In this document: in pieces, positions 41,650 to 50,703 of the stretch | How the letters are laid out: every line of letters begins with the position of its first letter | Position numbering within the stretch: the first letter of the stretch is position 1 | Assembly: GCA_965276815.1 (NCBI GenBank) | Contig: CBDIBE010000012.1 | Span: 992,001 to 1,056,000, forward strand | From: JAVVHH01 sp965276815 | GTDB lineage: Bacteria > Pseudomonadota > Alphaproteobacteria > Acetobacterales > Acetobacteraceae | DNA length: 64,000 nucleotides | Direction: 5' to 3' | Made by a program: the position numbers and the translations under genes | The notes under the pieces: generated by a model | The model's database searches: none | What the model was told of the DNA's origin: nothing | What the model saw: the letters and a program-made list of their open reading frames with translations, nothing else

Positions 41650-41973
41650 ATGATCGTCGTCAGCGTCACCTATCCGGCCACCGAGGACTCGACTTTCGAC
41701 TTCGCCTATTACTGGGACAAGCACATGCCGCTCGTCTGGTCGCTCTGGGGGCCGTCCGGGCTGACCCGCGTGCGCTTCCTCCGTGGCATCGGGGCGCCCG
41801 GCGGCGGGTCGATCGCGACCCATCTGGTCGCCATGCTCGAGTTCGGCTCCGAGGCGGACTTCCAGCGCGCCGGACAGGCGCACGGCAAGGAAGTCATGTC
41901 GGACATCAAAAACTTCACCGGCTCCAAGCCAGTCGTGCAGGTCAATGAGGCATCCGAGCAGGTCGCGCCGTGA
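41650..41973 (+). CDS. EthD family protein
   Basis: A 107-residue ferredoxin-like alpha+beta protein of the EthD/dimeric barrel group: MIVVSVTYPATEDSTFDFAYYWDKHMPLVWSLW has the usual YY..KHMPLV signature. GGGAGGA lies about nine bases before the ATG at 41650, favouring it over an ATG ten codons upstream. EthD proteins are associated with ether degradation or act as small dimeric barrel enzymes. It overlaps the crotonase gene by GTGA, so both share a pathway. Confidence 0.83.
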   Translation: MIVVSVTYPATEDSTFDFAYYWDKHMPLVWSLWGPSGLTRVRFLRGIGAPGGGSIATHLVAMLEFGSEADFQRAGQAHGKEVMSDIKNFTGSKPVVQVNEASEQVAP

Positions 41974-42779
41974 CCGAGGCGGCCTACGCGCACTACACCC
42001 GGCTGCGTTTTGACCGGCCGCACGACCGCGTGCTGCGCGTGACCATGGACAGCGGCAAGATGAACTCGGCCGATGACGTGCTGCACCGCGAGCTCGGCGA
42101 CGTCTGGCGGCAGATCGACGCGGATCGCAGCGTCAACGCCGCCATCCTGACCGGGTCCGGCCGGCATTTCTCGGCGGGCGGGGATTTTTCTCTCATTAGC
42201 GAGATGATCGCCGATTTCGAGACTCGCGCCCGTGTTTGGAAGGAGGCGCGCGACCTCGTCTACAACGTGATCAACTGCTCCAAGCCGATCGTCAGCGCCA
42301 TGCGCGGCGTCGCGGTCGGCGCGGGGCTGGTGGCAGGCTTGCTGGCCGACATCTCGATTGCCGCCAAGGACTGCCGCATCATCGACGGCCACACGCGGCT
42401 CGGCGTCGCCGCCGGCGACCACGCCGCGATCATCTGGCCGCTGCTCTGCGGCTTGGCGAAGGCGAAATACTACCTGCTGCTCTGCGACCCGGTGCTCGGC
42501 GAGGAGGCGGAGCGGCTCGGCCTGGTGAGCCTGGCGGTCGACGATGCCGAGCTGGACGCCAAGGCGGTGGAGGTGGCGACCAGGCTCGCCGAGGGGGCGC
42601 AAAGCGCCATTCGCTGGACCAAATACGCGCTGAACAACTGGCTGCGCCAAGCCGGCCCGGCCTTCGACACCTCGCTCGCGCTCGAGTTCATGGGCTTCAG
42701 CGGCCCCGAGGTGCGGGAAGGGCTGGCGTCCCACCTCGAGAAGCGCCGCCCGGCGTTCCCGCCCGACAGCTCGGTTTAA
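41970..42779 (+). CDS. Enoyl-CoA hydratase/isomerase family protein
   Basis: A 269-residue crotonase. The oxyanion-hole loops are TGSGRHFSAGGDFSLI and MRGVAVGAGLVAGLLADISIAA; the Glu pair usual in true hydratases is not obvious at the second loop, so isomerase, hydrolase or decarboxylase activity is possible. The GTG start is coupled to EthD. It probably acts on a CoA-thioester in an aromatic or branched acid pathway. Confidence 0.87.
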   Translation: MTEAAYAHYTRLRFDRPHDRVLRVTMDSGKMNSADDVLHRELGDVWRQIDADRSVNAAILTGSGRHFSAGGDFSLISEMIADFETRARVWKEARDLVYNVINCSKPIVSAMRGVAVGAGLVAGLLADISIAAKDCRIIDGHTRLGVAAGDHAAIIWPLLCGLAKAKYYLLLCDPVLGEEAERLGLVSLAVDDAELDAKAVEVATRLAEGAQSAIRWTKYALNNWLRQAGPAFDTSLALEFMGFSGPEVREGLASHLEKRRPAFPPDSSV

Positions 42780-42917
42780 GCGAAGGCGGCGCGTGGCCTG
42801 GCTTTCGCGCCAGTCTACATACTCGGCAACACCGTACGCTCGCCGATCTCGAAAGGGTCTTGCCTGATCGCCGCACAGCGTTCACCGATTACGGCCAGAG
42901 ACGCGAAAGGACCCTCG

Positions 42918-44072
42918 ATGGACCACGACCTCATCCTCCGCAACGGCCGGGTGATCGACCCGGCGAGCGGCATCGACCAGATCAACGACGTCGCCTTCGC
43001 CGGCGGCAAGGTCGCCGCAGTCGGCGCCGGGCTGCGCGGCCGGGCCGAGCGCGACGTGACGGGATGCATCGTCATGCCCGGCAACATCGACTTCCACACC
43101 CACGTCTATTGGGGCGGCACGTCCATCAGCGTGGACGCCGACCAGCTCGCCCGCCGCTGCGGCACCACCACCTGGCTCGATGTCGGCTCCGCCGGCCCCG
43201 GCAACTTCGCCGGCTTCCGCAAGCACGTGATGGAGGTGAGCCAGACCCGCATCCTCGCCTACCTGCATGTGAGCCACGCCGGCATCTTCGCCTTCTCGCA
43301 CACCGTCATGGTCGGCGAGAGCCAGGACATGCGGCTGATGGACACCGCGCTCTGCGCCGAGATCGCCCGCGCCAACCCGGACCTGATCCGCGGCATCAAG
43401 GTGCGGATCGGCCTGAACACCAGCGGCGTCAACGGCATCGCGCCGCTCTATCACGCCATCGAGGCGGCGGACCGCGCCGGGCTCCCCGTCATGTGCCATA
43501 TCGACCGCCCGCCGCCCCGCTACACCGACGTGCTCGAAGTGCTGCGACCCGGTGACACGCTGACCCATTGCTTCAAGCCCTTCCCCAACGCGCCGTGCCG
43601 GGCGGATGGGCAGGTGAAGGACGCCTGCTGGACGGCGCGCGAGCGCGGCGTCTTGTTCGACATCGGCCACGGCGCCGGGTCATTCGATTGGGGCGTGGCC
43701 GAGGCGATGCTGGCCGCCGGCTTCCCGCCCGACATCATCAGCTCGGACGTGCACGTGCTCTGCGTCGACGGGCCGGCCTATGACAACATGGAAACGATGA
43801 GCAAGTTCCTGCATTTGGGCATGGCGTTGCCGGACATCGTCCGCGCGGTAACCGCGACCCCCGCGAACGTGCTCCGCCGCCCCGACCTCGCCGACCTCTC
43901 CGTCGGCAGCACCGGCGATGCGACGGTGATGCGGATCGAGGAGGGCCGCTTCACGTTAACCGACTCCAGCAAACAGACCCGGACGGCCCGCCAGCGCTTC
44001 GCGCTCGACAGCATGGTGGTTGCCGGCCAGCTCTGGCATGCGGCGGACAGTCAGGTGCTGGCGGCGAACTGA
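42918..44072 (+). CDS. Amidohydrolase/deacetylase family metallohydrolase
   Basis: A 384-residue TIM-barrel amidohydrolase. Metal ligands visible are His60-x-His62 (IDFHTHVYWGG), a carboxylated-lysine candidate in RGIKVRIGLN, His in MCHIDRPP and THCFKPF, and Asp in ISSDVHV. The N- and C-terminal composite sandwich, LILRNGRVIDPASGIDQINDVAFAGGKV, is typical of dihydroorotase/D-aminoacylase relatives. It sits 138 bases after the crotonase gene, with no clear partner. Substrate unknown; N-acyl-amino acid or cyclic amide is likely. Confidence 0.86.
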   Translation: MDHDLILRNGRVIDPASGIDQINDVAFAGGKVAAVGAGLRGRAERDVTGCIVMPGNIDFHTHVYWGGTSISVDADQLARRCGTTTWLDVGSAGPGNFAGFRKHVMEVSQTRILAYLHVSHAGIFAFSHTVMVGESQDMRLMDTALCAEIARANPDLIRGIKVRIGLNTSGVNGIAPLYHAIEAADRAGLPVMCHIDRPPPRYTDVLEVLRPGDTLTHCFKPFPNAPCRADGQVKDACWTARERGVLFDIGHGAGSFDWGVAEAMLAAGFPPDIISSDVHVLCVDGPAYDNMETMSKFLHLGMALPDIVRAVTATPANVLRRPDLADLSVGSTGDATVMRIEEGRFTLTDSSKQTRTARQRFALDSMVVAGQLWHAADSQVLAAN

Positions 44073-44086
44073 CCCCAAACCGTCCC

Positions 44087-44102
44087 CTTCCGCGAGAGGA
44101 AG
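44087..44102. repeat. Short hairpin element before the VOC gene
   Basis: CTTCC-GCGAGA-GGAAG forms a five-base stem, sharing the CCGCGAGAG core with the element at 54615. It lies between the amidohydrolase stop and the VOC gene, covering its ribosome site (GAGGAA). Confidence 0.4.
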
Positions 44103-44104
44103 CC

Positions 44105-44488
44105 TTGCCCGAAATCATCCCTTACCTCTTCTATCAGGACCTCCCCGCCGCGCTCGATTGGCTCGCCCGCGTCTTCGGCTTCACCGAGGACATGCGCACC
44201 GGCACGCCCAGCGGTGGCATGCATGGCGAGATGCGGCTCGGTGACCAGCGGATTATGATGGGGCAAGGCGCGCACCAGGGAGGCTTGGCCAGCCCGCGCA
44301 CAGCCGGCCTCGCAACCATGGGCGTCTTCGTCTACCTCGACGACGTGGACGCGCATCACGCCCGCGCGTCAGCCGAGGGCGCCGAGATCCCGCACCCGCC
44401 GCACGACGTTCCCTACGGCCGCACCTACGAAGCGCGCGACGTCGACGGCCATCCCTGGTATTTCACGACCCCGCCGCGCGCGGAATAG
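44105..44488 (+). CDS. VOC family (glyoxalase/PhnB-like) protein
   Basis: A 127-residue vicinal-oxygen-chelate fold protein starting at a TTG with GAGGAA six bases upstream. The pattern IIPYLFYQDLPAALDWLARVFGF and the C-terminal RTYEARDVDGHPWYF are typical of PhnB-type or bleomycin-resistance-like proteins. The usual second repeat for metal binding is present in short form. Function not specified; stress or demethylase-like roles are known for the family. It overlaps the convergent CWC gene by 26 bases. Confidence 0.82.
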   Translation: MPEIIPYLFYQDLPAALDWLARVFGFTEDMRTGTPSGGMHGEMRLGDQRIMMGQGAHQGGLASPRTAGLATMGVFVYLDDVDAHHARASAEGAEIPHPPHDVPYGRTYEARDVDGHPWYFTTPPRAE

Positions 44489-44717
44489 CCCGCTCCAGAC
44501 AGGCGGGACAGAGACAGTCCGCCACGCCCTCCTGCCGTAGTACCGGCGGCAGCGTCGCGCACCAGCAGCCCTCGGCGGACTGCGCGCCGCACCCAAACCC
44601 GGCGCCGCACCGCGCGCAGACCTTCGCCGCAACCCCCGCCAGCGGGTTCAGCGTCGGGAACGGGCCGCCGCCGACGAGCAAGCTGCCGGCACTGAAGGCA
44701 CTCGGAACACGGGCCAT
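44463..44717 (-). CDS. Cysteine-rich CWC protein
   Basis: An 84-residue small protein beginning MARVPSAFSAGS. An AGAGGA site lies about seven bases before the ATG. It contains the cysteine-rich CWC pattern KVCARCGAGFGCG, CWCATLPPV and CLCPACLERAI, which may bind zinc. Family function is unknown. It overlaps the VOC gene on the other strand. Confidence 0.7.
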   Translation of the reverse strand: MARVPSAFSAGSLLVGGGPFPTLNPLAGVAAKVCARCGAGFGCGAQSAEGCWCATLPPVLRQEGVADCLCPACLERAIPRAAGS

Positions 44718-44888
44718 GCTTGTTTCCTCTCGCTCGAGGCGCGCATCGCAAAACATATGGCCTATGCCGTTGCCCGCAAAAATAGGAGGCGCAAGAACGC
44801 CCGCTGCAACAAAAATGTCGCAAAACCTCCCCGCAACCGGACACGGCCGATTGGCTTTCCGTCAAGGCATGGCAGACGGACGAATCCG

Positions 44889-46331
44889 ATGAGCGCCACG
44901 ACCGAGGACGGCCCCTCCCACGCCGATATGCTGCGTCAGCTCGACGATTCCGGCATCACCCGGACGCACTGGAAGATCATGTTCATCTCCGGGATGGGCT
45001 TCTTCACCGACGCCTATGACTTGTTCATCATCGGCGTGGTCATGGCCCTGCTAAAGGGCCCGTGGCACGTGACACCCACCGAGGACGGTCTGGTGACCTC
45101 CACGGCGCTGCTCGCCGCGGCGATCGGCGCCATCGTGTTCGGCCGCGTTGCCGACATGCTCGGCCGCAAGCGCATTTACGGCTTCGAGGTCCTGGTGCTC
45201 GCCGCCGGCGCCGTCGCATCGGCCTTTTCGCCCAACATCTGGTGGCTGATCTTCTTCCGCTTCATCCTCGGCGTCGGCATCGGCGGCGACTACCCGGTCA
45301 GCTCCACCATCATGAGTGAATATGCCGGCAAGAAGACGCGCGGCATGATGATCTCGCTCGTCTTCGCCATGCAGGCGGCCGGGCTCATCGTCGGCCCCGC
45401 GCTCGCGGCCATCCTGCTGGCCACCGGCATGTCGCACGATCTCATCTGGCGCATCCTGCTCGCCTTCGGCGCGGTTCCGGCGATGGCGGTCTTCCAGATG
45501 CGCCGGCACATGGCGGAGACGCCGCGCTATCTGCTCGCGCACGGACACCACGACGAGTTCCACGAAGCGGGCCACTCGGTGCTCGGCACCAGGGAGGCGA
45601 AAGGCCCGGTCAGGGACCCGAAAGCCGAGAAGAAGGCGGGCTTTGCCGAGGGTTTCCAGAAGCTCATCTCGCGACGCAGCCTGGCATTGCGCCTGATCGG
45701 GGCGAGCGTGGCCTGGTTCGTAATGGACTTCGCCTATTACGGCAATACGGTCAGCAGCCCGAAGGTGCTGGCGGCAATCCAGCCCGACGCGTCACTGTTT
45801 TGGCACGTCATCATGCAGCTCATCGTGTTCGCGGTGGCCGCCGTCCCCGGCTATTTCGTCGCCGCCTGGACGATGGACAAATTGGGCCGCAAGACCATCC
45901 AGAATCTCGGCTTCCTCATGATGGCGCTCGCCTTCGGCGTCATGGCCATCGTGCCCGACATTGAAAAAATCGTCGTCCTGTTTCTGGTCATCTACGGGGT
46001 GAGTTATTTCTTTACCGAGTTCGGCCCGAATTCGACGACCTTCGTCTACCCGGCCGAGCTGTTCCCGGTGGAAACCAGGACCACTGGCCACGGTATCGCC
46101 GCCTCGGCGGGCAAGCTCGGCGGGTTCGTCGGCGTGTTCCTGTTCCCGATCTTCATGGCCGCAGGCGGCTTGCGCCTGGCGGAGGCGGTTGCCGCGCTCG
46201 TCAGCCTGATCGGGCTTGCGGTCACCGTGTTCATGCTGCCGGAAACCAAAGGCAAGAGCCTCGAGGAGTTGAGCGCGGAGGATGAGGGCCGGCCAGCGCG
46301 GCAGGGCTCGGAGGCGCTAGCCGCCGAGTAG
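44889..46331 (+). CDS. MFS transporter, phosphate:proton symporter-like
   Basis: A 480-residue twelve-helix transporter. The start is the ATG giving MSATTEDGPSHADML; the longer open frame before it is Arg/Lys-rich and unlikely. The signature GIGGDYPVSSTIMSEYAGKKTRGMM, with RXXG motifs GRVADMLGRKRIYG, resembles the phosphate:H+ symporter (Pho84-like) family. The loop after helix 6 contains a hydrophilic stretch. Substrate could also be a carboxylate or sugar; no operon partner helps. Confidence 0.87.
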   Translation: MSATTEDGPSHADMLRQLDDSGITRTHWKIMFISGMGFFTDAYDLFIIGVVMALLKGPWHVTPTEDGLVTSTALLAAAIGAIVFGRVADMLGRKRIYGFEVLVLAAGAVASAFSPNIWWLIFFRFILGVGIGGDYPVSSTIMSEYAGKKTRGMMISLVFAMQAAGLIVGPALAAILLATGMSHDLIWRILLAFGAVPAMAVFQMRRHMAETPRYLLAHGHHDEFHEAGHSVLGTREAKGPVRDPKAEKKAGFAEGFQKLISRRSLALRLIGASVAWFVMDFAYYGNTVSSPKVLAAIQPDASLFWHVIMQLIVFAVAAVPGYFVAAWTMDKLGRKTIQNLGFLMMALAFGVMAIVPDIEKIVVLFLVIYGVSYFFTEFGPNSTTFVYPAELFPVETRTTGHGIAASAGKLGGFVGVFLFPIFMAAGGLRLAEAVAALVSLIGLAVTVFMLPETKGKSLEELSAEDEGRPARQGSEALAAE

Positions 46332-46733
46332 GTGCAGCACGACCTCCCGCGTGTGCGGCGCGCGCCGGTGCTCGAACAGGTAAAGACCCTGCCAAGTCCC
46401 CAGCACCGGCTGCCCGCCTTCGACGGGGATGACGAGGTTCGTGCCCGTGAGCATCGTGCGCAGATGGGCCGGCATATCGTCCGGCCCTTCCTCGTCATGC
46501 AGGTAGCGCCGGTCCTCGGGGACCAGCGTCTCGAAAAAGCGGGCGATGTCTTCCTGCACCGCCGGGTCGGCATTCTCCTGCACGGTGAGCGACGCCGAGG
46601 TATGCCGGCACCATAGGGTCAGCAGCCCGGTGCCAATCTCCTGCGCCGCCACCCACTCCAGCACCGGCCGCGTGATCGCGACGAGGCCCTTGCCCCGCGT
46701 GTCGACGCGGAGGTGATGGAGCGCCTGCCGCAT
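46317..46733 (-). CDS. YjbQ family protein
   Basis: A 138-residue UPF0047/YjbQ protein, with the family hallmark LLTLWCRHTSASLTVQENADPAVQEDI and LGTWQGLYLFEHR. Members have weak thiamine-phosphate synthase activity but their main role is unsettled. It follows the polysaccharide deacetylase gene with its ATG two bases after that stop. It overlaps the MFS gene end by 15 bases. Confidence 0.88.
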   Translation of the reverse strand: MRQALHHLRVDTRGKGLVAITRPVLEWVAAQEIGTGLLTLWCRHTSASLTVQENADPAVQEDIARFFETLVPEDRRYLHDEEGPDDMPAHLRTMLTGTNLVIPVEGGQPVLGTWQGLYLFEHRRAPHTREVVLHLLGG

Positions 46734-46735
46734 TA

Positions 46736-47641
46736 TTAGGCCGCCTGCTCCTTGCACCACCGCGCGACGTCGGCATGCGTCGCGAACCAGCACTCGCCCT
46801 TGCCTTTCGCATGCGCGATCAGCTTCTCGAGCACTGGCAGCCGCGAGCGGTGTCCCGACACATGCGGGTGCAGCGTCAGCAGGAACAAGCCCCGTTCCTC
46901 CCAGGCGGCGTCGAGCTCGGCAGTAAAAATCTCCAGGACCGAGCTCGGCGGCGTGTACGGGCGCAACGCGCTGAAACGGACAAAATTGTAGTACACCGCA
47001 TCGTCGCGGATCCACTCCGGCGGCAGCTCGACCACCCCGGTCGGCTCGCCATCCGCGACCAACTCATACGGGTCGTCATCGGCCATCAGCGAGCTGTCGT
47101 ACAGCAGGCCAAGCTCGCGGATGATGTTCATCGTGTCGACCGAGAAGTCCCAGCTCGCCGTCCGCATCCCCACCGAGCGCCTGCCCGCGAGCTTCTCCAG
47201 CGTATCGGCGGCCCGAAAGGTCAGGTCGCGTTCAACCCCTTGTGGCAGGCGCGTATTGGCTTCGTGGATCCAGGAGTGGATGCCGATCTCGTGCCCGGCA
47301 TCCGCCACAGCGCGGACCTCGTCGGGATATAGGAGGGCGGAGACGGCCGGGTAGAAGAAGCTGGCCGGAACGTTCTCGCGCTCGAGCAGGCGCATGATGC
47401 GCGGCATTGCCTGGCGGTTGCCATACTGGCCCTGGCTGATCCGCATCGGGCTTTCGTCGCTGTCGCGCAGCGGGATGGTGTCATGGTCCGCGTCGAAGGA
47501 GACCGCGAACGCGCACCGCGCGCCGCCGGGCCACGATTTCGGCGCCAAGCTGCGCCCTGCGCGCGCCCGGCCGACGATCTGGCGCCAAGTCGGCTCGCTC
47601 CATTCCCAGGGCTCGCCCGCTGGATGCTTGGTCTCGCTCAT
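46736..47641 (-). CDS. Polysaccharide deacetylase family protein
   Basis: A 301-residue NodB-fold deacetylase. The metal-binding DxD/HxxxH core is seen in FAVSFDADHDTI and HEIGIHSWIHE, and the catalytic segments AVGMRTASWDFS and LLTLHPHVSGHRSRL are conserved. No signal peptide, so it is cytoplasmic, closer to PuuE/allantoinase-like or peptidoglycan-amide relatives than to secreted chitin deacetylases. A GGAG site lies six bases before the ATG. It forms an operon with yjbQ. Confidence 0.86.
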   Translation of the reverse strand: MSETKHPAGEPWEWSEPTWRQIVGRARAGRSLAPKSWPGGARCAFAVSFDADHDTIPLRDSDESPMRISQGQYGNRQAMPRIMRLLERENVPASFFYPAVSALLYPDEVRAVADAGHEIGIHSWIHEANTRLPQGVERDLTFRAADTLEKLAGRRSVGMRTASWDFSVDTMNIIRELGLLYDSSLMADDDPYELVADGEPTGVVELPPEWIRDDAVYYNFVRFSALRPYTPPSSVLEIFTAELDAAWEERGLFLLTLHPHVSGHRSRLPVLEKLIAHAKGKGECWFATHADVARWCKEQAA

Positions 47642-47665
47642 GTCCGGCTCCGTTCTCTGCCAAGC

Positions 47666-48802
47666 TCATGATCGGAGCCGTTCCACGCTTGAGCAAGCGG
47701 AGAAGCGATTGGTAAACCGCGCATTGCCCAGGCCGGTGCCGATGGTCAGGATACCCCAGCGCTCGACATCGCGCATGCACGGCGTCTCGCTGAGCCCTTG
47801 CACGACGGCATCGTTGTGCACGAGCACGACCGTCGGCGCGCCGTTGATATCGGGAAGGAGTTGGCGCAGCCGCTCCGGCAAGTTGAAGTGGCCCGCTTCC
47901 CAGTCCCCGCCCGGCAGGTTGTGCCCACCTTTGGTGATCGATCCGTCATCGCGGATCAGGCCCGGGCAGCCGATCCCGATAATGGGGGCAAGCTGCAGGT
48001 CGTCTTTAGTGGCCCGGCGCGCGAGTGAGCGCAGCATCTCCGCCAACCGTTCGACCGCCTGATCGCGTCCGGGCGCGTCGTCGGCATGCCGCCAGAGCTC
48101 GAGGCCTGCGACACGGGCAGCCGAAAAATCCTCCGCCTTCTTGCGGTTGAGCTCGACGACGCCGGCGCGGATGTTCGTGCCGCCGATATCCACCGCCAGC
48201 ATGCCGCCGTGCCCAGACAACACCCAGGCCGGCGTCAGATGGACGGAGCCGACCAGGCCAGCCTCGTCCGGGTGATGGTGGATCGGCCGCAGCTCGAGAT
48301 CCGTTCCGTTCGCCTTGAGCAAGACGCCAGCGCGGCCGATCGCCAGCTCGCCGATGCGGCTCGCCCGCAAGCCGCCACCGATCGCAAGCCGCTGCGTTCC
48401 CTCCCAACCTCGCAGTTCCAGGAAGCGGCCAATCACCGTCGCAAGCTCCTGGGCAAATTCCTCGACGGCGGAGAGGATGAGGCCCGCAGTTTCGACGGTG
48501 CCTTCCGTCAGCAGCTTGTCGAGCCGTTTCTTGCCGATCTCTTCGCTCGGCTTCTCGCCCAACGGGTCATCGCCCACTTGCCGCAGCCGTTCGCGCCAAC
48601 GGTCGAGGATGGAATGGAACGCGCGCTTGCTGGCGCGGTCTCCGACGAAACCATCGCCCTCGCGCAACTCGGCACCATAGCAATCCACCTCGAGCGAGGC
48701 GAGCGCGGAGGCGCCGTGATGAACGAAGGTGGGCAGCAGTATATCCGGCGCATTGGGCACTTCAAATTCCCGCTCAATCCGGGCGTACGCTGCCCTGATC
48801 AC
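47666..48802 (-). CDS. ROK family kinase-like protein with permuted motif order
   Basis: A 378-residue protein starting at a GTG just after an in-frame stop. Normally ROK proteins read phosphate-1 (DIGGTN), catalytic Asp, phosphate-2, then adenosine motif. Here a segment like the ROK C-terminus, ELATVIGRFLELRGW, RLAIGGGLRASRIGELA (about 139-156) and DEAGLVGSVHL, comes first. DIGGTN (205-210), GCPG (278-281), HNDAVVQG (Asp331) and the phosphate-2 loop TIGTGLGNAR (354-362) follow, near the end. This is a circular permutation of the fold. Sugar phosphorylation or, as in some ROKs, regulation is possible. It is likely intact, not a fragment. Confidence 0.72.
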   Translation of the reverse strand: MIRAAYARIEREFEVPNAPDILLPTFVHHGASALASLEVDCYGAELREGDGFVGDRASKRAFHSILDRWRERLRQVGDDPLGEKPSEEIGKKRLDKLLTEGTVETAGLILSAVEEFAQELATVIGRFLELRGWEGTQRLAIGGGLRASRIGELAIGRAGVLLKANGTDLELRPIHHHPDEAGLVGSVHLTPAWVLSGHGGMLAVDIGGTNIRAGVVELNRKKAEDFSAARVAGLELWRHADDAPGRDQAVERLAEMLRSLARRATKDDLQLAPIIGIGCPGLIRDDGSITKGGHNLPGGDWEAGHFNLPERLRQLLPDINGAPTVVLVHNDAVVQGLSETPCMRDVERWGILTIGTGLGNARFTNRFSACSSVERLRS

Positions 48803-48849
48803 CAGATGCTATATTATCCCACATAGGTTTTCCATTATCCTCGGCAGGC

Positions 48850-49587
48850 TTACCGTCCCCCGCTCACCTGCAGGATCTGCCCGCTCACGAAGTCCGCCAG
48901 CGGGCTCGCGAAGAACACCACCGCGTTGGCGATCTCCTGCGCGGTGCCGAGCCGCCGCATCGGGATCGACTGCACCATCGCCTCCTGCTTGGCCTGGCCA
49001 TAGCCCTCCCATTGCGCCGCACTCGCCGGGTTGCTGGGGATTAGCCCGGGCGCCACGCTGTTCACCGTGATGCCAAACTGCCCCAACTCGTGCGCGAGCT
49101 GCCGCGTGAAGCCGACCACGGCGTGCTTGGCGCTGGCATAGGCCTGGATGCCGGTCAGCGACGGCTGCAGCCCGGCGCCCGAGGAAATGTTGATGATCCG
49201 CCCGCGCCCCGCCCGCTTCATCGCCGGCGCCGCCGCGCGGCACACGGTGAATGCCGCGCCCACATTGACAGCAAAGACGCGGTTCCAATCCTCGTCCGGC
49301 ACCTCGTCGATCGGCCGGAACACCTGGCCGGCCACGCCGCCGGCATTGTTGACGAGCACGTCGATCGCTTTGCCCGCCTTGTGCTCGACGTCGCGGACCC
49401 AGGCCGCACCCGCCGCCCGGTCCGTCAAGTCCACGACCGCCAGCTCAGTTCCTTTCACCGTCGTGGCCACCGGGTTGCAGCCGAACACCCGGGCGCCCAG
49501 CCCGGCGAATGTCTCGGCGATCGCCTGGCCGAGCCCATGCCCCGCCCCCGTCACCGCAACAACTTGCCCGTCGAAATTCAGGTTCAT
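48850..49587 (-). CDS. Short-chain dehydrogenase/reductase
   Basis: A 245-residue SDR with intact active site: TGAGHGLGQAIAE, NNAGG, IINISSGAG and YASAKHA. It starts at MNLNFDGQVVAVTGAG, where the ATG overlaps the PanE-like gene stop (ATGA). It oxidises or reduces a small alcohol or carbonyl with NAD(P). In contrast to the SDR at 32460, it keeps the catalytic Tyr and Lys. Confidence 0.9.
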   Translation of the reverse strand: MNLNFDGQVVAVTGAGHGLGQAIAETFAGLGARVFGCNPVATTVKGTELAVVDLTDRAAGAAWVRDVEHKAGKAIDVLVNNAGGVAGQVFRPIDEVPDEDWNRVFAVNVGAAFTVCRAAAPAMKRAGRGRIINISSGAGLQPSLTGIQAYASAKHAVVGFTRQLAHELGQFGITVNSVAPGLIPSNPASAAQWEGYGQAKQEAMVQSIPMRRLGTAQEIANAVVFFASPLADFVSGQILQVSGGR

Positions 49588-50594
49588 GCCAGCAACTCCA
49601 ACAGATTGTCGTCGGCAAGCGCCCGCTTGCCATCCTCGACCTCGTGGATCATCCCGACCAGCTTGCGCACCGTCGGGCACGGCACGCCATGCCGGGCGCC
49701 CACCTCGGCGATCGGCAGGATCTGCACGTCGACCTCGGTGCGCCGCTTGCGGATGGCGAGATCGCGCCAGACGCCCGAATGGGTCTTGGCACTCGGCCGG
49801 TTGAACTCGACCATCGCATCCACGCTCGCCTTGGCCTGCGCCTCGGAGGCGCCTGGCCGGAAAGCGGCCGGGTCGAATCCGTTGAACCCGCGCGGCTCGA
49901 CGCCCTCGGCCTCCGCCACGGTCACCGCCTCGCCGCCCAGCGCGCGCCAGACCGGCAACAGCTCCGGCCGCGCGAGGCAGTCGGCGATGCCGAGATCGCC
50001 CAGCGCCTGCGCGAACAGCATGGCGCCGTAGCCGAGCTTGCCCCAAAGATATGACCAGATGCTGTCCGTGGTGATCGCATTCGGCTCGAAATCCTGCATC
50101 AGACGGTGCAGCGCCGCGAGCCGCCCGGTCATCCGCCCGTCAATCTCGCCAAGCACGACGGCGCCGCGATTGCCGAACATGATCTCGCCGGGTCCCATCC
50201 AGTCGGCGCCAAAATTGACGAAGGCGCCCATGGTGCGCTCCGCACCGGCAATGCCCGCGATCAGCGTCTCGCACAGGCCGTTCTGACACGAGAGCACATA
50301 GCCCTGCGCATCGAGATGCGGCAGCAGGGCGCGGCAGGCTTCTTCGGTATGGTGCGCCTTAACCGCAAGGAAGATGCGGTCCCAGGTGCCGGTGACCTCG
50401 GCAGGAACGAAGGCGGGCGCCTGGATGGTGAATTCCTCGACCGGGCCGAAAATGTGCAGTCCGCGAGTGCGGATGCAGTCGACGTGGTCGGGGACGATGT
50501 CGGCGAAGGTGATGTCATGGCCCGCCCGCTTCAGATACGCGCCGATCACCCCGCCGATCGCGCCGGCCCCCCAGACCAGAATGCGCTCGCTCAC
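49584..50594 (-). CDS. 2-dehydropantoate 2-reductase family (PanE/ApbA)
   Basis: A 336-residue NADPH-dependent reductase. The Rossmann motif ILVWGAGAIGGVIGAYL opens the protein, and the ketopantoate reductase core (FLAVKAHHTEEACRALLPHL, GYVLSCQNGL) follows. A GTG at 50594 with GGAG eight bases upstream is preferred; a TTG one codon earlier is possible. Coupling to an SDR instead of panB/panC suggests a paralogue reducing another 2-oxoacid. The family is certain, the substrate is not. Confidence 0.84.
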   Translation of the reverse strand: MSERILVWGAGAIGGVIGAYLKRAGHDITFADIVPDHVDCIRTRGLHIFGPVEEFTIQAPAFVPAEVTGTWDRIFLAVKAHHTEEACRALLPHLDAQGYVLSCQNGLCETLIAGIAGAERTMGAFVNFGADWMGPGEIMFGNRGAVVLGEIDGRMTGRLAALHRLMQDFEPNAITTDSIWSYLWGKLGYGAMLFAQALGDLGIADCLARPELLPVWRALGGEAVTVAEAEGVEPRGFNGFDPAAFRPGASEAQAKASVDAMVEFNRPSAKTHSGVWRDLAIRKRRTEVDVQILPIAEVGARHGVPCPTVRKLVGMIHEVEDGKRALADDNLLELLA

Positions 50595-50703
50595 CAATTA
50601 TGCTCCTCGATCTTTCGCATGAAACAGCCACTATCCGCCCAAGCGGCTCGGGACAAAACCCCTTTCCGCGCAACCGGCTTTGTGCGCCGTCGTTCCTATC
50701 TCC

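Noticed and set aside
37240..41650. Type III secretion apparatus beside the effector pair
   Set aside because: No SctV, SctN, needle or translocon gene is visible anywhere in the window. The effector call rests on the two genes alone.
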